Made by a program: the position numbers and the translations under genes. A model generated the notes under the pieces. It was given only the letters and a program-made list of their open reading frames with translations, had not been told where the DNA came from and ran no database searches. Of a DNA stretch of 64,000 nucleotides, positions 50,068 to 59,044 are shown piece by piece. Source of the stretch: Thalassobacterium sedimentorum (GTDB lineage: Bacteria > Verrucomicrobiota > Verrucomicrobiia > Opitutales > Coraliomargaritaceae); contig NZ_JARXIC010000009.1 of assembly GCF_031127905.1 (NCBI RefSeq), positions 94,693-158,692 on the forward strand, read 5' to 3'. The number at the start of each line of letters is the position of its first letter. The stretch's first letter is position 1.

Positions 50068-50541
50068 ATGCGTCACATCATCTCAATTCTTGTCGAAAAT
50101 AAATTTGGAGTTCTCGCTCGCATCGCTGGAATGTTCAGCGGTCGTGGATTCAATATCGAGACACTGAATGTGGGACCTATGATGGATAATAAACTCTCGC
50201 GTATTACGGCCACAATTATTGGCGACAGCGAAGCACTGGACCAAGCAATCAAGCAGGTCAACAAATTGATAAATGTCCTCGAAGTCACTGAATTTTCAGA
50301 CGGACAAGCCACAGAGCGCGAACTAGTCATGCTAAAAGTGAGTGCCTCTGCCGGTCAGCGTTCTGAAGTGATGCAAGTATGCGATATCTTTCGTGCCAAA
50401 ATCATCGACGTCGCTCCTGAGAGCGTGAACATCGAAATGACTGGTAATGCAAATAAGGTCACCGCTTTCCTCAATCTCGTGGAGCCCTACGGTATCATCG
50501 AAATGGCACGCACTGGTAATCTAGCGCTAAAACGCGGCTAG
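50068..50541 (+). CDS. ilvN: acetolactate synthase small subunit
   Basis: 157 residues. N-terminal ACT domain (HIISILVENKFGVLARIAGMF, read as ISILVENKFGVLARI, then RGFNIETLNVGP) that binds valine, and a C-terminal regulatory domain (KVSASAGQRSEVMQV, IEMTGN). It activates the catalytic subunit and gives feedback inhibition in branched-chain amino acid synthesis. The large subunit ilvB/ilvI is not in the window. ilvC follows 134 bp later. The ATG lies next to a strong hairpin and lacks a Shine-Dalgarno motif. Confidence 0.94.
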   Translation: MRHIISILVENKFGVLARIAGMFSGRGFNIETLNVGPMMDNKLSRITATIIGDSEALDQAIKQVNKLINVLEVTEFSDGQATERELVMLKVSASAGQRSEVMQVCDIFRAKIIDVAPESVNIEMTGNANKVTAFLNLVEPYGIIEMARTGNLALKRG

Positions 50542-50675
50542 TCCCCTGCCCCGAATTGATTTCATTAATTTGTTTCACAGTAAATTGGATGCCTTTCTTT
50601 CCAGCTGTTTCTAATTTTAATATTTAATATTTTCACTAACCAGGGAGTCATTCACTTCCACAAACAACGATAAAT

Positions 50676-51704
50676 ATGCCTGCAAAAGTCTATACAGATA
50701 AAGACGCCGACCTAAGAGTTATCAAAAAGAAAACCCTTGCCATCATTGGCTACGGTTCTCAGGGCCACGCACACGCCCAAAACCTCAAGGACAGCGGTCT
50801 GAATGTGATCATTGGTCTCTACAAAAAGAGCAAATCTGCTGCCGTTGCCCGCAAGCAAGGCTTCGAAGTTTTTGAAACTGCTGAAGCTGTTCAACGTGCA
50901 GACGTCATCATGATCGCCGTGCCCGACATGAAGCAGGCTGAGGTTTACGAAAACGATATTCTTCCCAACCTGACAGAAGGCAAGACGCTTGCATTCACCC
51001 ACGGTCTGGCAATCCACTTCGGATTGATCGAAGCGCCTAAAGGCATCGACGTCATCATGGTGGCTCCTAAGGGTCCTGGCCACGTGGTTCGCAGCCAATA
51101 TGTTGAAGGTAAGGGCGTTCCTGCATTGATCGCGGTCAACAAGGGCTCCTCAAAAGACGCCAAAAAAGTTGCTCTGGCATGGGCCAAGGGCGTCGGCGGC
51201 ACACGTGCCGGCGTGATCGAAACATCTTTCAAGGAAGAGTGTGAAACTGACCTCTTCGGTGAGCAAGCCGTTCTTTGCGGTGGCGCATCGGCCCTCGTTA
51301 TGGCTGGCTTCGAAACATTGGTTGAAGCTGGCTACCAACCCGAAATGGCTTACTTCGAGTGCTTGCACGAGTTGAAGCTAATCGTCGACCTTATGGTTGA
51401 GTCCGGCATCTCTGGCATGCGTTTCTCCATCTCCGAAACAGCTGAATGGGGTGACTACATCTCTGGCCCTCGCGTGATCAACGCACAGTCTAAGAAGGCG
51501 ATGAAGGCGATCCTCAAGGACATCCAAACTGGCAAGTTCACCAAGAACTGGGTCAAGGAATACAAGGATGGTCTGCCAAAATACAAGCAGTTCATCGAAG
51601 ATGGCCAGAACCACCAAATCGAGAAGACAGGTCAACGCCTCCGCGCGCTGATGCCTTGGGTTAAGAAGCGCAACATCAAGGGCACACAAGCTTCTTACAA
51701 CTAA
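50676..51704 (+). CDS. ilvC: ketol-acid reductoisomerase (class I)
   Basis: 342 residues, the short class I form. NADPH-binding [13 protein letters not shown], the metal-binding C-terminal knotted domain with [14 protein letters not shown] and a later [13 protein letters not shown] and SETAEWGDY. It converts acetolactate to dihydroxyisovalerate, using Mg2+ and NADPH. Its codon use looks plainer and more biased (GTC/AAG/CTC, few rare codons) than neighbours, as expected for a highly expressed gene. A strong terminator follows. Confidence 0.97.
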   Translation: MPAKVYTDKDADLRVIKKKTLAIIGYGSQGHAHAQNLKDSGLNVIIGLYKKSKSAAVARKQGFEVFETAEAVQRADVIMIAVPDMKQAEVYENDILPNLTEGKTLAFTHGLAIHFGLIEAPKGIDVIMVAPKGPGHVVRSQYVEGKGVPALIAVNKGSSKDAKKVALAWAKGVGGTRAGVIETSFKEECETDLFGEQAVLCGGASALVMAGFETLVEAGYQPEMAYFECLHELKLIVDLMVESGISGMRFSISETAEWGDYISGPRVINAQSKKAMKAILKDIQTGKFTKNWVKEYKDGLPKYKQFIEDGQNHQIEKTGQRLRALMPWVKKRNIKGTQASYN

Positions 51705-51726
51705 GCGATTTCATATTTGAAATTCA

Positions 51727-51761
51727 AAGCGGTCGTCAGATTATACTGACGACCGCTTTTT
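51727..51761 (+). terminator. rho-independent terminator after ilvC
   Basis: A 13-bp stem (51727-51739 with 51746-51758), loop of 6, T-run to 51761. It ends 6 bp before the hemC ATG. Confidence 0.95.
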
Positions 51762-51767
51762 CGTTTC

Positions 51768-52622
51768 ATGACCACTCCCACACTCATCGCCACCCGCAAA
51801 AGTCCGCTCGCGCTCAAGCAAACGGAAATGGTACGTGCCCGCCTCGCAGAGACGCTTCCACAAGAGGAATTTGCGAATCTCGAACTGACGACCAAAGTCG
51901 ACGAGCGCCTCAATTGGTCGCTGGAAAAGCGTGGTGGGATTGGCCTGTTCACCAAGGAACTGGAGGACGCCCTACTCGACCATCGCGCGGAACTAGCGAT
52001 TCACAGCGCCAAGGACATGCCGACAGTCTCCCCGGCAGGACTTGCCATCGCTGGCTATCTGCCGCGCGCCCGCGTAAATGACGTGCTGGTGCATCGCAAC
52101 GATTGCCCGATCCCCAAAACCATCGCCACCAGCAGTCCTCGTCGCCGGGCACAGCTCGGCATCCTGTTTCCATCCGCCGAATGGACGACGATTCGCGGCA
52201 ATGTCGGCACACGCCTGCGTAAGATAGCGGAAGGTGAATGCGAAGCCAGCCTGCTCGCTGCGGCGGGGCTCGACCGCCTTGAAATTGAATCGTATCCTGG
52301 TTCAAATTTCATCGAACTACCGGTACACCAAGTCGTGCCGGCACCCGGGCAAGCCGCGATCGCGGTGCAATGCCGCAGTGAAGATCTCGCAAAATACGAA
52401 AATCTCTTCTGCGCCCAGACCCAGCTCGCGGTTACTTTCGAAAAAGGCTTCCTGCAACGCTTGGGAAGTGGCTGTCAGATCCCGGTCGGCGCCTATTACA
52501 AAGCGGGTCTCTTTCGGGTCTTTCATCCTGAAGTGGGCCATCAAGAATTTAAAATCACACTCGAGTCCATGGATCAAATTGAGCCCGAACTCGATGCCAT
52601 AATGAAAGAGCTAAAGCTCTAA
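51768..52622 (+). CDS. hemC: hydroxymethylbilane synthase (porphobilinogen deaminase)
   Basis: 284 residues, a little shorter than the usual 300-320. Family motifs: ATRKSPLALKQTEMV, HSAKDMPT, ATSSPRRRAQL, RGNVGTRLRKI, and the dipyrromethane cofactor cysteine in LGSGCQIPVGAY. It polymerises four porphobilinogens into hydroxymethylbilane. The cobA-hemD fusion follows 16 bp later, giving two successive steps of tetrapyrrole synthesis. Its start codon lies only 6 bp after the ilvC terminator, so its own promoter must lie within ilvC or the hairpin must be read through. Confidence 0.95.
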   Translation: MTTPTLIATRKSPLALKQTEMVRARLAETLPQEEFANLELTTKVDERLNWSLEKRGGIGLFTKELEDALLDHRAELAIHSAKDMPTVSPAGLAIAGYLPRARVNDVLVHRNDCPIPKTIATSSPRRRAQLGILFPSAEWTTIRGNVGTRLRKIAEGECEASLLAAAGLDRLEIESYPGSNFIELPVHQVVPAPGQAAIAVQCRSEDLAKYENLFCAQTQLAVTFEKGFLQRLGSGCQIPVGAYYKAGLFRVFHPEVGHQEFKITLESMDQIEPELDAIMKELKL

Positions 52623-52638
52623 TTCCTAATTCTCCAGC

Positions 52639-54177
52639 ATGTCACAACCAGGAAAAGTATATCTCATCGGCGCCGGCCCCGGCGACCCGGGCCTTGTCAC
52701 CGTTCGCGCACGTGAACTCATCGAACTTGCTGATGTCATCGTTTACGACTACCTCGCAAATCCCAAGTTGCTGGACTGGGCAAAGCCAGCTGCGGAAAAA
52801 ATCTACGTCGGCAAACGTTCGGGCATGCACTCGATCCCACAGGATGAAATCGAGGAAATTCTGGTCGACCGCGCACATAAAGGCTTACAAGTGGTTCGTC
52901 TCAAGGGGGGCGACCCCTTCGTATTTGGTCGTGGCGGCGAAGAAGCCAGCGAGTTGCAGATCGACAAAATCCCCTTTGAAATCGTCCCCGGAGTCACCGC
53001 CGCACTGGCAGCAGCGGCCTATGCAGGCATTCCTCTGTCCCACAGGGACTTCAGCTCCTCCATCACCTTTCTCACCGGACATGAAAATCCAGAGAAACAT
53101 ACGCTCAGTATCGACTTCAAGCTATACGGAAAAACCAACGGCACACTTTGTCTCTACATGAGCGTGGGACAACTACCGCGCATTATCAAAGAGCTCAAAG
53201 CAGGTGGCATGTCGGGCGAAATGCCCGTCGGCATTATCCAATGGGCCACACTTAGCCGGCAAAAATCCGTCTATGGCACCATCGATAGCATACTCGAGGA
53301 CATCGAGCAATCCGGCATCGGGACCCCGGCCATGATCATCATTGGCCAAGTCGTGGCACACCGGGCAAAGACCGAATGGTTTGAAGGACGCCCACTCTTT
53401 GGCAAACGTATCGTCGTCACCCGCGCCCGCGAACAGGCGGGACAACTCAGCCAGATTCTGAGCGACCAAGGTGCCGAAGTCATTGAACTGCCCTTCATCT
53501 CGGTCCAGCAACATTTCGATGCCAAACGCCTGGGTGAGGTATTTGCAGGCATCGCTGTTTACGAATGGATTATCTTTACTAGCGCCAATGGCGTGAAGAA
53601 TTTCTTCGATCTATTTTATAAGGCCTACGATGACATCCGTTGCCTCGGGCCCATGCGCATCGCCGCAGTCGGAGCGGCCACCGCGCGCGAGATTGAAAAG
53701 CACAAACTCAAAGTAGACCTCATCCCGCAAAAGGCCAATGCCGACGCCCTCGCCGATGAATTGATCGAAAACGAAGGCATCGAAAGCGTGCAAATCCTCG
53801 TGATCACCGGCAATCTGAACCGCGAGAACCTGGTCAAACGCTTGGAATCCGATGAAGGCCGCGCCATCGTCGACACATTGCCCCTCTACAAAACCACGAA
53901 GACAGACCTCAGCCAAGACCCTGCAGCTGAACGTTTCCGTCAGGAAGGTGCCGACGCCGTGCTCTTTACCAGCTCATCTACAGTAAAATCTTTTGTTGAT
54001 CAACATGCTGCACTCACACTGGAGCCGGATGCCCGCAAGCCTGTATTCGGCAGTATCGGTCCCCTCACCACGCAAACGTTGAAAGACCTCAAACTTCCGG
54101 TTGCCTTCGAAGCCACACAAGCCAGCTTGGAACACTTCGTCGTCGAGACCATCTCTCATCTCAACTCTGAAGCATAA
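52639..54177 (+). CDS. cobA-hemD: uroporphyrinogen-III methyltransferase/uroporphyrinogen-III synthase fusion
   Basis: 512 residues. Residues about 1-245 are the SUMT methyltransferase: VYLIGAGPGDPGLVTVRA, VRLKGGDPFVFGRGGEE and GVTAALAAAAYAGIPLSHR, SAM-binding loops typical of CobA. Residues about 250-512 are uroporphyrinogen-III synthase (HemD): VVTRAREQAGQLS, WIIFTSANGVKNFF, and TSSSTVKSF. The fusion makes uroporphyrinogen III and methylates it to precorrin-2, the branch to siroheme or cobalamin. It follows hemC in the same direction. Confidence 0.94.
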   Translation: MSQPGKVYLIGAGPGDPGLVTVRARELIELADVIVYDYLANPKLLDWAKPAAEKIYVGKRSGMHSIPQDEIEEILVDRAHKGLQVVRLKGGDPFVFGRGGEEASELQIDKIPFEIVPGVTAALAAAAYAGIPLSHRDFSSSITFLTGHENPEKHTLSIDFKLYGKTNGTLCLYMSVGQLPRIIKELKAGGMSGEMPVGIIQWATLSRQKSVYGTIDSILEDIEQSGIGTPAMIIIGQVVAHRAKTEWFEGRPLFGKRIVVTRAREQAGQLSQILSDQGAEVIELPFISVQQHFDAKRLGEVFAGIAVYEWIIFTSANGVKNFFDLFYKAYDDIRCLGPMRIAAVGAATAREIEKHKLKVDLIPQKANADALADELIENEGIESVQILVITGNLNRENLVKRLESDEGRAIVDTLPLYKTTKTDLSQDPAAERFRQEGADAVLFTSSSTVKSFVDQHAALTLEPDARKPVFGSIGPLTTQTLKDLKLPVAFEATQASLEHFVVETISHLNSEA

Positions 54178-54237
54178 GTCCGACTCTAAATCCCAATCCG
54201 ATTCAGACGAAAACCAAATAAATCACACACACATACT

Positions 54238-54705
54238 ATGAAAGTTACACTCGAAACCACACAAGGCTCCATCACCTTCGAGCTCTTTGCCGACGTCGCG
54301 CCAAAGACCTGCGAAAACTTCACCACTCACTGTAAGAACGGCTACTACAACGGCGTGATCTTCCACCGCATCATTGAGCAATTCATGATCCAAGGAGGCG
54401 ACCCCACTGGCACAGGCCGCGGCGGTGAGTCCATCTGGGGCAAAAATTTTGAAGACGAGTGTGCGCGCGATCTCACTTTCGACAAGCCCGGCCTGCTCGC
54501 CATGGCCAATGCAGGCCCCGGCACCAACGGCAGCCAATTCTTCATCACGACTGCAGCTACACCTTGGCTCCACATGAACCACACCATCTTCGGTGAAGTG
54601 ATCGAAGGCATGGACGTCGTAGAAAAACTGGAAAAGGTCAAAAAAGGCCCCGGTGACCGCCCGGTTGAGGAGCAAAAAATCATCTCGGCCACAGTCAGCG
54701 AGTAG
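54238..54705 (+). CDS. ppiB: peptidyl-prolyl cis-trans isomerase, cyclophilin type
   Basis: 155 residues, no signal peptide, so the cytoplasmic PpiB-like form. Core motifs: FHRIIEQFMIQGGDPTGTGRGG, shown here as FHRII and QGGDPTGTG, MANAGPGTNGSQFFIT, and HTIFGEVIEGMDVV. The active-site Arg in FHR and Phe/His positions are present; the usual Trp is present in PWLHMNH. It isomerises prolyl bonds during folding. It follows the heme genes but has its own terminator. Confidence 0.95.
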   Translation: MKVTLETTQGSITFELFADVAPKTCENFTTHCKNGYYNGVIFHRIIEQFMIQGGDPTGTGRGGESIWGKNFEDECARDLTFDKPGLLAMANAGPGTNGSQFFITTAATPWLHMNHTIFGEVIEGMDVVEKLEKVKKGPGDRPVEEQKIISATVSE

Positions 54706-54756
54706 CCCCAAAGACAGAGGTCGAAAATCAAAAGACAGATTTTGAACTGAATCACT

Positions 54757-54784
54757 AGACGGCTCACAACGAGCCGTCTTTTTT
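54757..54784 (+). terminator. rho-independent terminator after ppiB
   Basis: Perfect 9-bp stem (54757-54765 with 54771-54779), loop of 5, six T. Confidence 0.94.
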
Positions 54785-54854
54785 GTGTCTGATCAATGGC
54801 GCTAAGCCATGCTTGCCTCCCCACTCTCCACGGCCCACTCTCCACTCCATTCAA

Positions 54855-55625
54855 ATGCAGATTCTAGCACTTCACGGTTTCACTGGTTGCGGCAGCGATT
54901 TTGCTCCTTTCGCGGAGCTGGTCGGCGCGCAATGGCATTGTCCCGACCTCCCGGGGCACGCCGCCAATTCTCAGCTGCCTTGCAAGCCAGCTGACATGAT
55001 CGATTTTATCGAGCACGAACGGCACAACAAGCAGCTACAAACTGCAGCCCCCAAGATTCTACTAGGCTACTCCATGGGAGCGCGAGCCGCCCTAGTTCAC
55101 GCCTGCCAACAGCCAGCGGCATGGGATGCACTGATTCTCATCAGTGCCAATCCGGGCATCGCAGACGACGCGGAGCGGGTCCAGCGCCGAAGCACCGATG
55201 CCGAACTTGCGTCTTCCATCGAGAGCAAGGGCCTAAGCGCATTTCTAGAATTTTGGCAGCAGACTCCCATGATTCGCAGCCAAAAAAATATTCGCAGCAA
55301 TTGGCGCACGCGCATGCAGGCTAATCGTGGTACACACACAACAGCCGGCCTCGCTCGTAACCTGCGTGAATTCGGTCAAGGCAGCGTGCCCAACCTCTGG
55401 CCCCGACTCGGAAAGCTCTCCATTCCCACTTTATTAATAACTGGCCAAGAAGATACCAAATATACTCAAATTGCCCGTCAAATACTCGCCCCGTTGAGCG
55501 CCAGCCGTAAGCCCGCGTGGAAGCACGCAATTATTGACAGCGTCGGGCATGCCCCTCATCTGGAAGCCCCTGAGTTCACAGCAAGCACTATTCGCCAGTT
55601 TCTAAACAATTCGCTCCCCCAATAA
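54855..55625 (+). CDS. alpha/beta hydrolase, MenH-like
   Basis: 256 residues from the ATG at 54855 (MQILALHGFTGCGSDF); the frame opens further upstream inside the terminator T-run, so the later start is right. HGFTG oxyanion loop, nucleophile serine in GYSMGARAAL, LITGQEDTKY with the acid Asp, and catalytic His in VGHAPHLEAP. The GYSMGxR pattern and the ANPGI and FWQQTPM segments fit SHCHC synthase (MenH) of menaquinone synthesis. No other men gene is in the window, so another ester hydrolase is possible. Confidence 0.75.
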   Translation: MQILALHGFTGCGSDFAPFAELVGAQWHCPDLPGHAANSQLPCKPADMIDFIEHERHNKQLQTAAPKILLGYSMGARAALVHACQQPAAWDALILISANPGIADDAERVQRRSTDAELASSIESKGLSAFLEFWQQTPMIRSQKNIRSNWRTRMQANRGTHTTAGLARNLREFGQGSVPNLWPRLGKLSIPTLLITGQEDTKYTQIARQILAPLSASRKPAWKHAIIDSVGHAPHLEAPEFTASTIRQFLNNSLPQ

Positions 55626-55776
55626 GCGATTTTGATGTGCATCTACCCGGTTCTAAGAACCAAGGTTACGGGGAACAGCTTCATTCAGGTTCAAAGGGTT
55701 TGCGAATTGGTATTATTTCTCTTTTAATCCCATGTAGCAAAAGCCCAATTACCTGTTCTCCACATCTAACTTCGCT

Positions 55777-56340
55777 TTATTCAATACTTGGCAGATTTGG
55801 ATCTTTTACAATGTGCTGCGGGAAATTCTCAATTGCACGCGCCAGCGAGGCGACAACCCGCTCTTCGGTCAGCTGAAGTGCATCGAAGCTATTAGGCAGA
55901 TCCTTGCGCCAAAACAAATTTTGCGTCCGAGTCTCATAAATCTCAAGTGTAAGGTGTAAACGCGACGCAAAACGGGTACGCGTATCGTCGCGCCGCGCCA
56001 TCACCTCAGTATAAGGATCAATATGCGCAAAAGGATCAACATGACTGCTAACAGACTTCTTCCATTTCACGATGGCGAAAAAATCCGCATCAGTATCCGA
56101 AAACTCAAAGCCCCGATTTTGAAGTTCATTAACAATCACTTGCTCAGAAAGCGCTTCCAGCAATAATTCATCGGATTCCCGAAAATCCATACCACTCACC
56201 AATGTGTGCTTAAAACGGAATGTATCCAGTGAGCTAAAATTAATAGTCTTCACAAATTCCGCATGCTGGGCGGTGCTCATACAGCCAGTAAAACCAGTGA
56301 TTATAGCTAGCAAGGGCATCATATACAGGAATAATTTCAT
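55777..56340 (-). CDS. DUF4136-like lipoprotein
   Basis: 187 residues. Signal with lipobox FTGC (C20), then a mature domain with FSSLDTFRFK, VIVNELQNRGFEF, ADFFAIVKWKK and LHLTLEIYETRTQNLFWR. This order (short Tyr/Phe strand, NxLxxRGF, DF-hydrophobic, then LxLxIxDxxT-x-x-WR) fits the DUF4136 family. These are envelope lipoproteins of unknown function. No neighbours suggest a role. It converges with the MenH-like gene. Confidence 0.75.
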   Translation of the reverse strand: MKLFLYMMPLLAIITGFTGCMSTAQHAEFVKTINFSSLDTFRFKHTLVSGMDFRESDELLLEALSEQVIVNELQNRGFEFSDTDADFFAIVKWKKSVSSHVDPFAHIDPYTEVMARRDDTRTRFASRLHLTLEIYETRTQNLFWRKDLPNSFDALQLTEERVVASLARAIENFPQHIVKDPNLPSIE

Positions 56341-56455
56341 AATAAACGAAGGCTAATGGATCATTTGAAAAACTCAAACTATCAATCATACCCACAAACG
56401 ACTTTAAGCGATTCCACCCTTGTCGCCCCCTGTCCAATACGTTCTTGTTTTTTAC

Positions 56456-56542
56456 ATGCACCTTACCAGCCAAGAACGTAGAAGCCTCTCGATCATCTTG
56501 CTGATTTTAATCCTTGCGACGATTGGCTGGTGGATTTTCTAA
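56456..56542 (+). CDS. 28-residue single-helix membrane peptide (possible small gene)
   Basis: A short frame (ATG at 56456, TAA at 56540-56542) encodes a basic head, MHLTSQERRSL, and one hydrophobic helix ending in GWWIF. This looks like a real membrane peptide or the first helix of a ComEA-like protein whose remainder is lost; the head resembles the start of such proteins. It lies directly upstream of the epimerase gene. There is no Shine-Dalgarno motif. It could also be chance. Confidence 0.4.
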   Translation: MHLTSQERRSLSIILLILILATIGWWIF

Positions 56543-56599
56543 GTGCATCTCAGCAAGATTTGCTTCGTAATCTCAACACAAAGTTGTTACGCTTTAGGC

Positions 56600-57619
56600 A
56601 TGAATGTACTTTTAATCGGAGGCACCGGAAACATTAGCGCAGCGAGCGTCAGGTTGGCCCTGCAACGGGGGCATCAGGTCACGCTACTCAACCGTGGTCA
56701 ACGTCCGCTGGCCGACTATGAGATTCACGGAGCCGAATCACTAATCGCCGATATACATGATGAAGCCGCCACTCTTGCCGCACTCGGTGAACGCACTTTT
56801 GATGTCGTCGCCAATTTTATAGCCTTTCACCCCGCAGACATCGAACGTGACATTCGCCTTTTTCAAGGTCGCTGCGCCCAATATATCTTTATAAGCTCTG
56901 CCAGCGCCTATCAAAAGCCACTCGCCCAAGCTGTTGTTACGGAATCCACCCCACTCAAAAACCCTTATTGGGACTACTCACGTGCCAAGATCGCCTGTGA
57001 AGAAGCCTGCATCAGAGCCTACCGGCAGAATGATTTTCCGGTGACTATCGTGCGTCCCTCCCTGACATACGATACGGTAATTCCAACAGCCATCGGAGGC
57101 TGGAACGATTACACAATCATACAACGTATGCGTCAACGTCGCCCAGTGGTCGTACATGGAGACGGAAGCAGCCTATGGACAATGACGCACGCTACGGATT
57201 TCGCCAAAGGTTTCGTCGGATTACTGTGTAATCAACAAGCGATTGGTGAGGCCTTTCATATCACTTCTGACGAATTACTGACTTGGAACCAAATTTACGA
57301 TGCTGTCGGTATTGCCGCGGGAACTGGCCCGGTTGAAAAAGTCCACATTCCTTCCAGCTTTATTGCTAAAGTAGTACCCACTAAAAAAGGTAGTCTACTG
57401 GGCGACAAAGCAGTCAGTACCATCTTCGATAATTCCAAAATCAAACGCATCGTGCCTGACTACCAGGCTACAACCCCATTTCAGCGAGGTATCCAACGTA
57501 CACTTGCATGGTTCGAGGCAAAGCCTAAACGCATGCAAACCAATCAGGCCTGTCATCAATTACTCGACAGTATTATTAACGCCTATAAACCTGCCTACGA
57601 CGCTGCTCGACCAAGCTAG
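56600..57619 (+). CDS. NAD-dependent epimerase/reductase-like extended SDR
   Basis: 339 residues from the ATG at 56600 (MNVLLIGGTGNISAASVRLA); a GTG at 56543 is an unneeded upstream start. Rossmann GGTGNIS motif, LLNRGQR for cofactor choice, FISSASAYQKP, and WDYSRAKIACEEA holding the YxxxK pair (Tyr-Ser-Arg-Ala-Lys). It resembles the atypical epimerases related to CSP41 and isoflavone reductase-like proteins. The substrate is not readable. The gene is probably alone or follows the small peptide. Confidence 0.8.
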   Translation: MNVLLIGGTGNISAASVRLALQRGHQVTLLNRGQRPLADYEIHGAESLIADIHDEAATLAALGERTFDVVANFIAFHPADIERDIRLFQGRCAQYIFISSASAYQKPLAQAVVTESTPLKNPYWDYSRAKIACEEACIRAYRQNDFPVTIVRPSLTYDTVIPTAIGGWNDYTIIQRMRQRRPVVVHGDGSSLWTMTHATDFAKGFVGLLCNQQAIGEAFHITSDELLTWNQIYDAVGIAAGTGPVEKVHIPSSFIAKVVPTKKGSLLGDKAVSTIFDNSKIKRIVPDYQATTPFQRGIQRTLAWFEAKPKRMQTNQACHQLLDSIINAYKPAYDAARPS

Positions 57620-57682
57620 CCGTACAGACATCGCTTAACATCATAAGATACTAAAATACCCAATAGATATAAAATTAGAGCA

Positions 57683-57704
57683 TCTAGGCTAACTCTAGGC
57701 TAAC
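57683..57704. repeat. 11-bp tandem duplication at the end of the HNH gene
   Basis: Two perfect copies of TCTAGGCTAAC (57683-57693, 57694-57704). The downstream copy on the minus strand repeats the stop codon region of the HNH gene, so a stop follows either way. Confidence 0.95.
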
Positions 57705-58324
57705 TGCTTGGTATTGATAAAATGATCCCAATCGGAGTCATAGCTCTGCCCGATTAAGGAACTAACAAAGGGCCGCCAGCGTGGACGCTCCGGTTTACGC
57801 AGTAAGCGCATATTCGCTTGATGCGGCAATCGATTCGCCTTACGCGAGTTGCAGCTGATACATGAAGTCACGATATTTTCCCACGAAGTACGTCCACCAC
57901 GATCGCGTGGAATCACATGATCCATATTCAAATGTCCCGCGTCGAAATGATTACCACAGTATTGGCAGCGGTAATCATCTCGTTCAAATAAGTTGTCCCG
58001 ATTAAACTGAATTTCCTGAACCGGAAGTTGATCATAACTACGTAACAACAACACTTTAGGCACACGAATTCGCAAACGCACCGTTTGAATATAGGCCTCA
58101 TTCCCTGCTGGAATTGATTCTTCCGAAAATTGAAGCCATGCCGCCGAATTCATCATTCGAAAATTCGCATCGCCAGTATAAATGACCTGCGCATGATCTT
58201 GCAGTAAGAGACTAAAGGCCCGTTCGACGCCAACGATATTAACCGGTTGCCACAACCGATTCAAAACCAGGACTCGAAATTTAAGACCATTGCCCATCTG
58301 GGACTTATGAAAGTAAGCAAGCAT
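57695..58324 (-). CDS. HNH endonuclease family protein
   Basis: 209 residues. The C-terminal half is an HNH domain: CQYCGNHFDAGHLNMDHVIPRDRGG, read as CQYCG, MDHVIPRDRGG, then WENIVTSCISCN, giving two zinc CxxC pairs and the DH catalytic pair. The N-terminal half (VLVLNRLWQPVNIVGVERAFSLL in short pieces) is conserved in cyanobacterial and marine bacterial HNH proteins of unknown role. It is not inside a mobile element and shows no intron or intein. It diverges from the polyketide cassette, 75 bp between start codons. Confidence 0.87.
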   Translation of the reverse strand: MLAYFHKSQMGNGLKFRVLVLNRLWQPVNIVGVERAFSLLLQDHAQVIYTGDANFRMMNSAAWLQFSEESIPAGNEAYIQTVRLRIRVPKVLLLRSYDQLPVQEIQFNRDNLFERDDYRCQYCGNHFDAGHLNMDHVIPRDRGGRTSWENIVTSCISCNSRKANRLPHQANMRLLRKPERPRWRPFVSSLIGQSYDSDWDHFINTKQLA

Positions 58325-58399
58325 TCGAATTTGTCAATACTTTGCAGGAAAGCTTCACCCGATTGACACAATACACTATTCGCACACAGTGCATCCTCT

Positions 58400-59044
58400 A
58401 TGCCGCGCCTTGTTCAACCCGAAATTCTTGACGCACTCCCCGCCTGTAATCCGGATGCAATCGCAAGCCGACGAGATCTGGTGAAGATCAATCACCTAAT
58501 GGGTAATTTTCGTTGGTTTAATACCATCATCAAGTCACAGCAGCCACAGGCGCGCTACATAGAGATCGGCGCCGGAGACGGAAGCCTAGCCAAACGACTA
58601 TGTAAACTCCTCCCGCCAGGCAATTACGACGCACTCGACATCGCAGCCAAACCCAGAGCATGCCCGAACAATTGCAAGTGGATCGTCATGGATCTTTTAC
58701 AGTACCCAAATTACACGCACTACACGCATTTAATCGCAAACCTAATCCTTCACCATTTCAACTCCAGCCAACTGTCAAGGCTCGGAACTCATATCCAAAA
58801 CAGCGGCATTCAAAAACTCATCATTTGTGAGCCTTGTCGACGCGCGATCCACAAATTACAATTGCGGGCGGGCAAATATATTGGCTTCAATTATGTCACC
58901 CTCAACGACGGTTGCATCAGTGTGGATGCAGGTTTTCGTGGCCATGAACTCGCAGAGCAATTGGGCCTCTCTCACAAAGAATGGGCTTGGCACATCGACG
59001 AAACCTGGATGGGCGCGTATCGACTACTAGCAAATCGCAAATGA
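58400..59044 (+). CDS. SAM-dependent methyltransferase of the type III PKS cassette
   Basis: 214 residues, class I Rossmann methyltransferase. SAM motif I is YIEIGAGDGSLAKRL (about 54-68), then DALDI (motif II), WIVMDLL, and NLILHHFN (motif IV). It lacks a signal peptide. The stop overlaps the flavoprotein start (ATGA), so the two are translationally coupled. In comparable clusters the methyltransferase modifies the phenolic product of the polyketide synthase; I infer that here. A strong TTGACA at 58363 has no matching -10 at usual spacing. Confidence 0.85.
   Translation: MPRLVQPEILDALPACNPDAIASRRDLVKINHLMGNFRWFNTIIKSQQPQARYIEIGAGDGSLAKRLCKLLPPGNYDALDIAAKPRACPNNCKWIVMDLLQYPNYTHYTHLIANLILHHFNSSQLSRLGTHIQNSGIQKLIICEPCRRAIHKLQLRAGKYIGFNYVTLNDGCISVDAGFRGHELAEQLGLSHKEWAWHIDETWMGAYRLLANRK

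Noticed and set aside
57695..58324. Homing endonuclease or mobile element from the HNH protein
   Set aside because: No intron, intein or flanking repeats, and the N-terminal half is that of the chromosomal HNH family.
58363..58368. TTGACA as a promoter of the polyketide cassette
   Set aside because: No acceptable -10 hexamer occurs 16-18 bp downstream.
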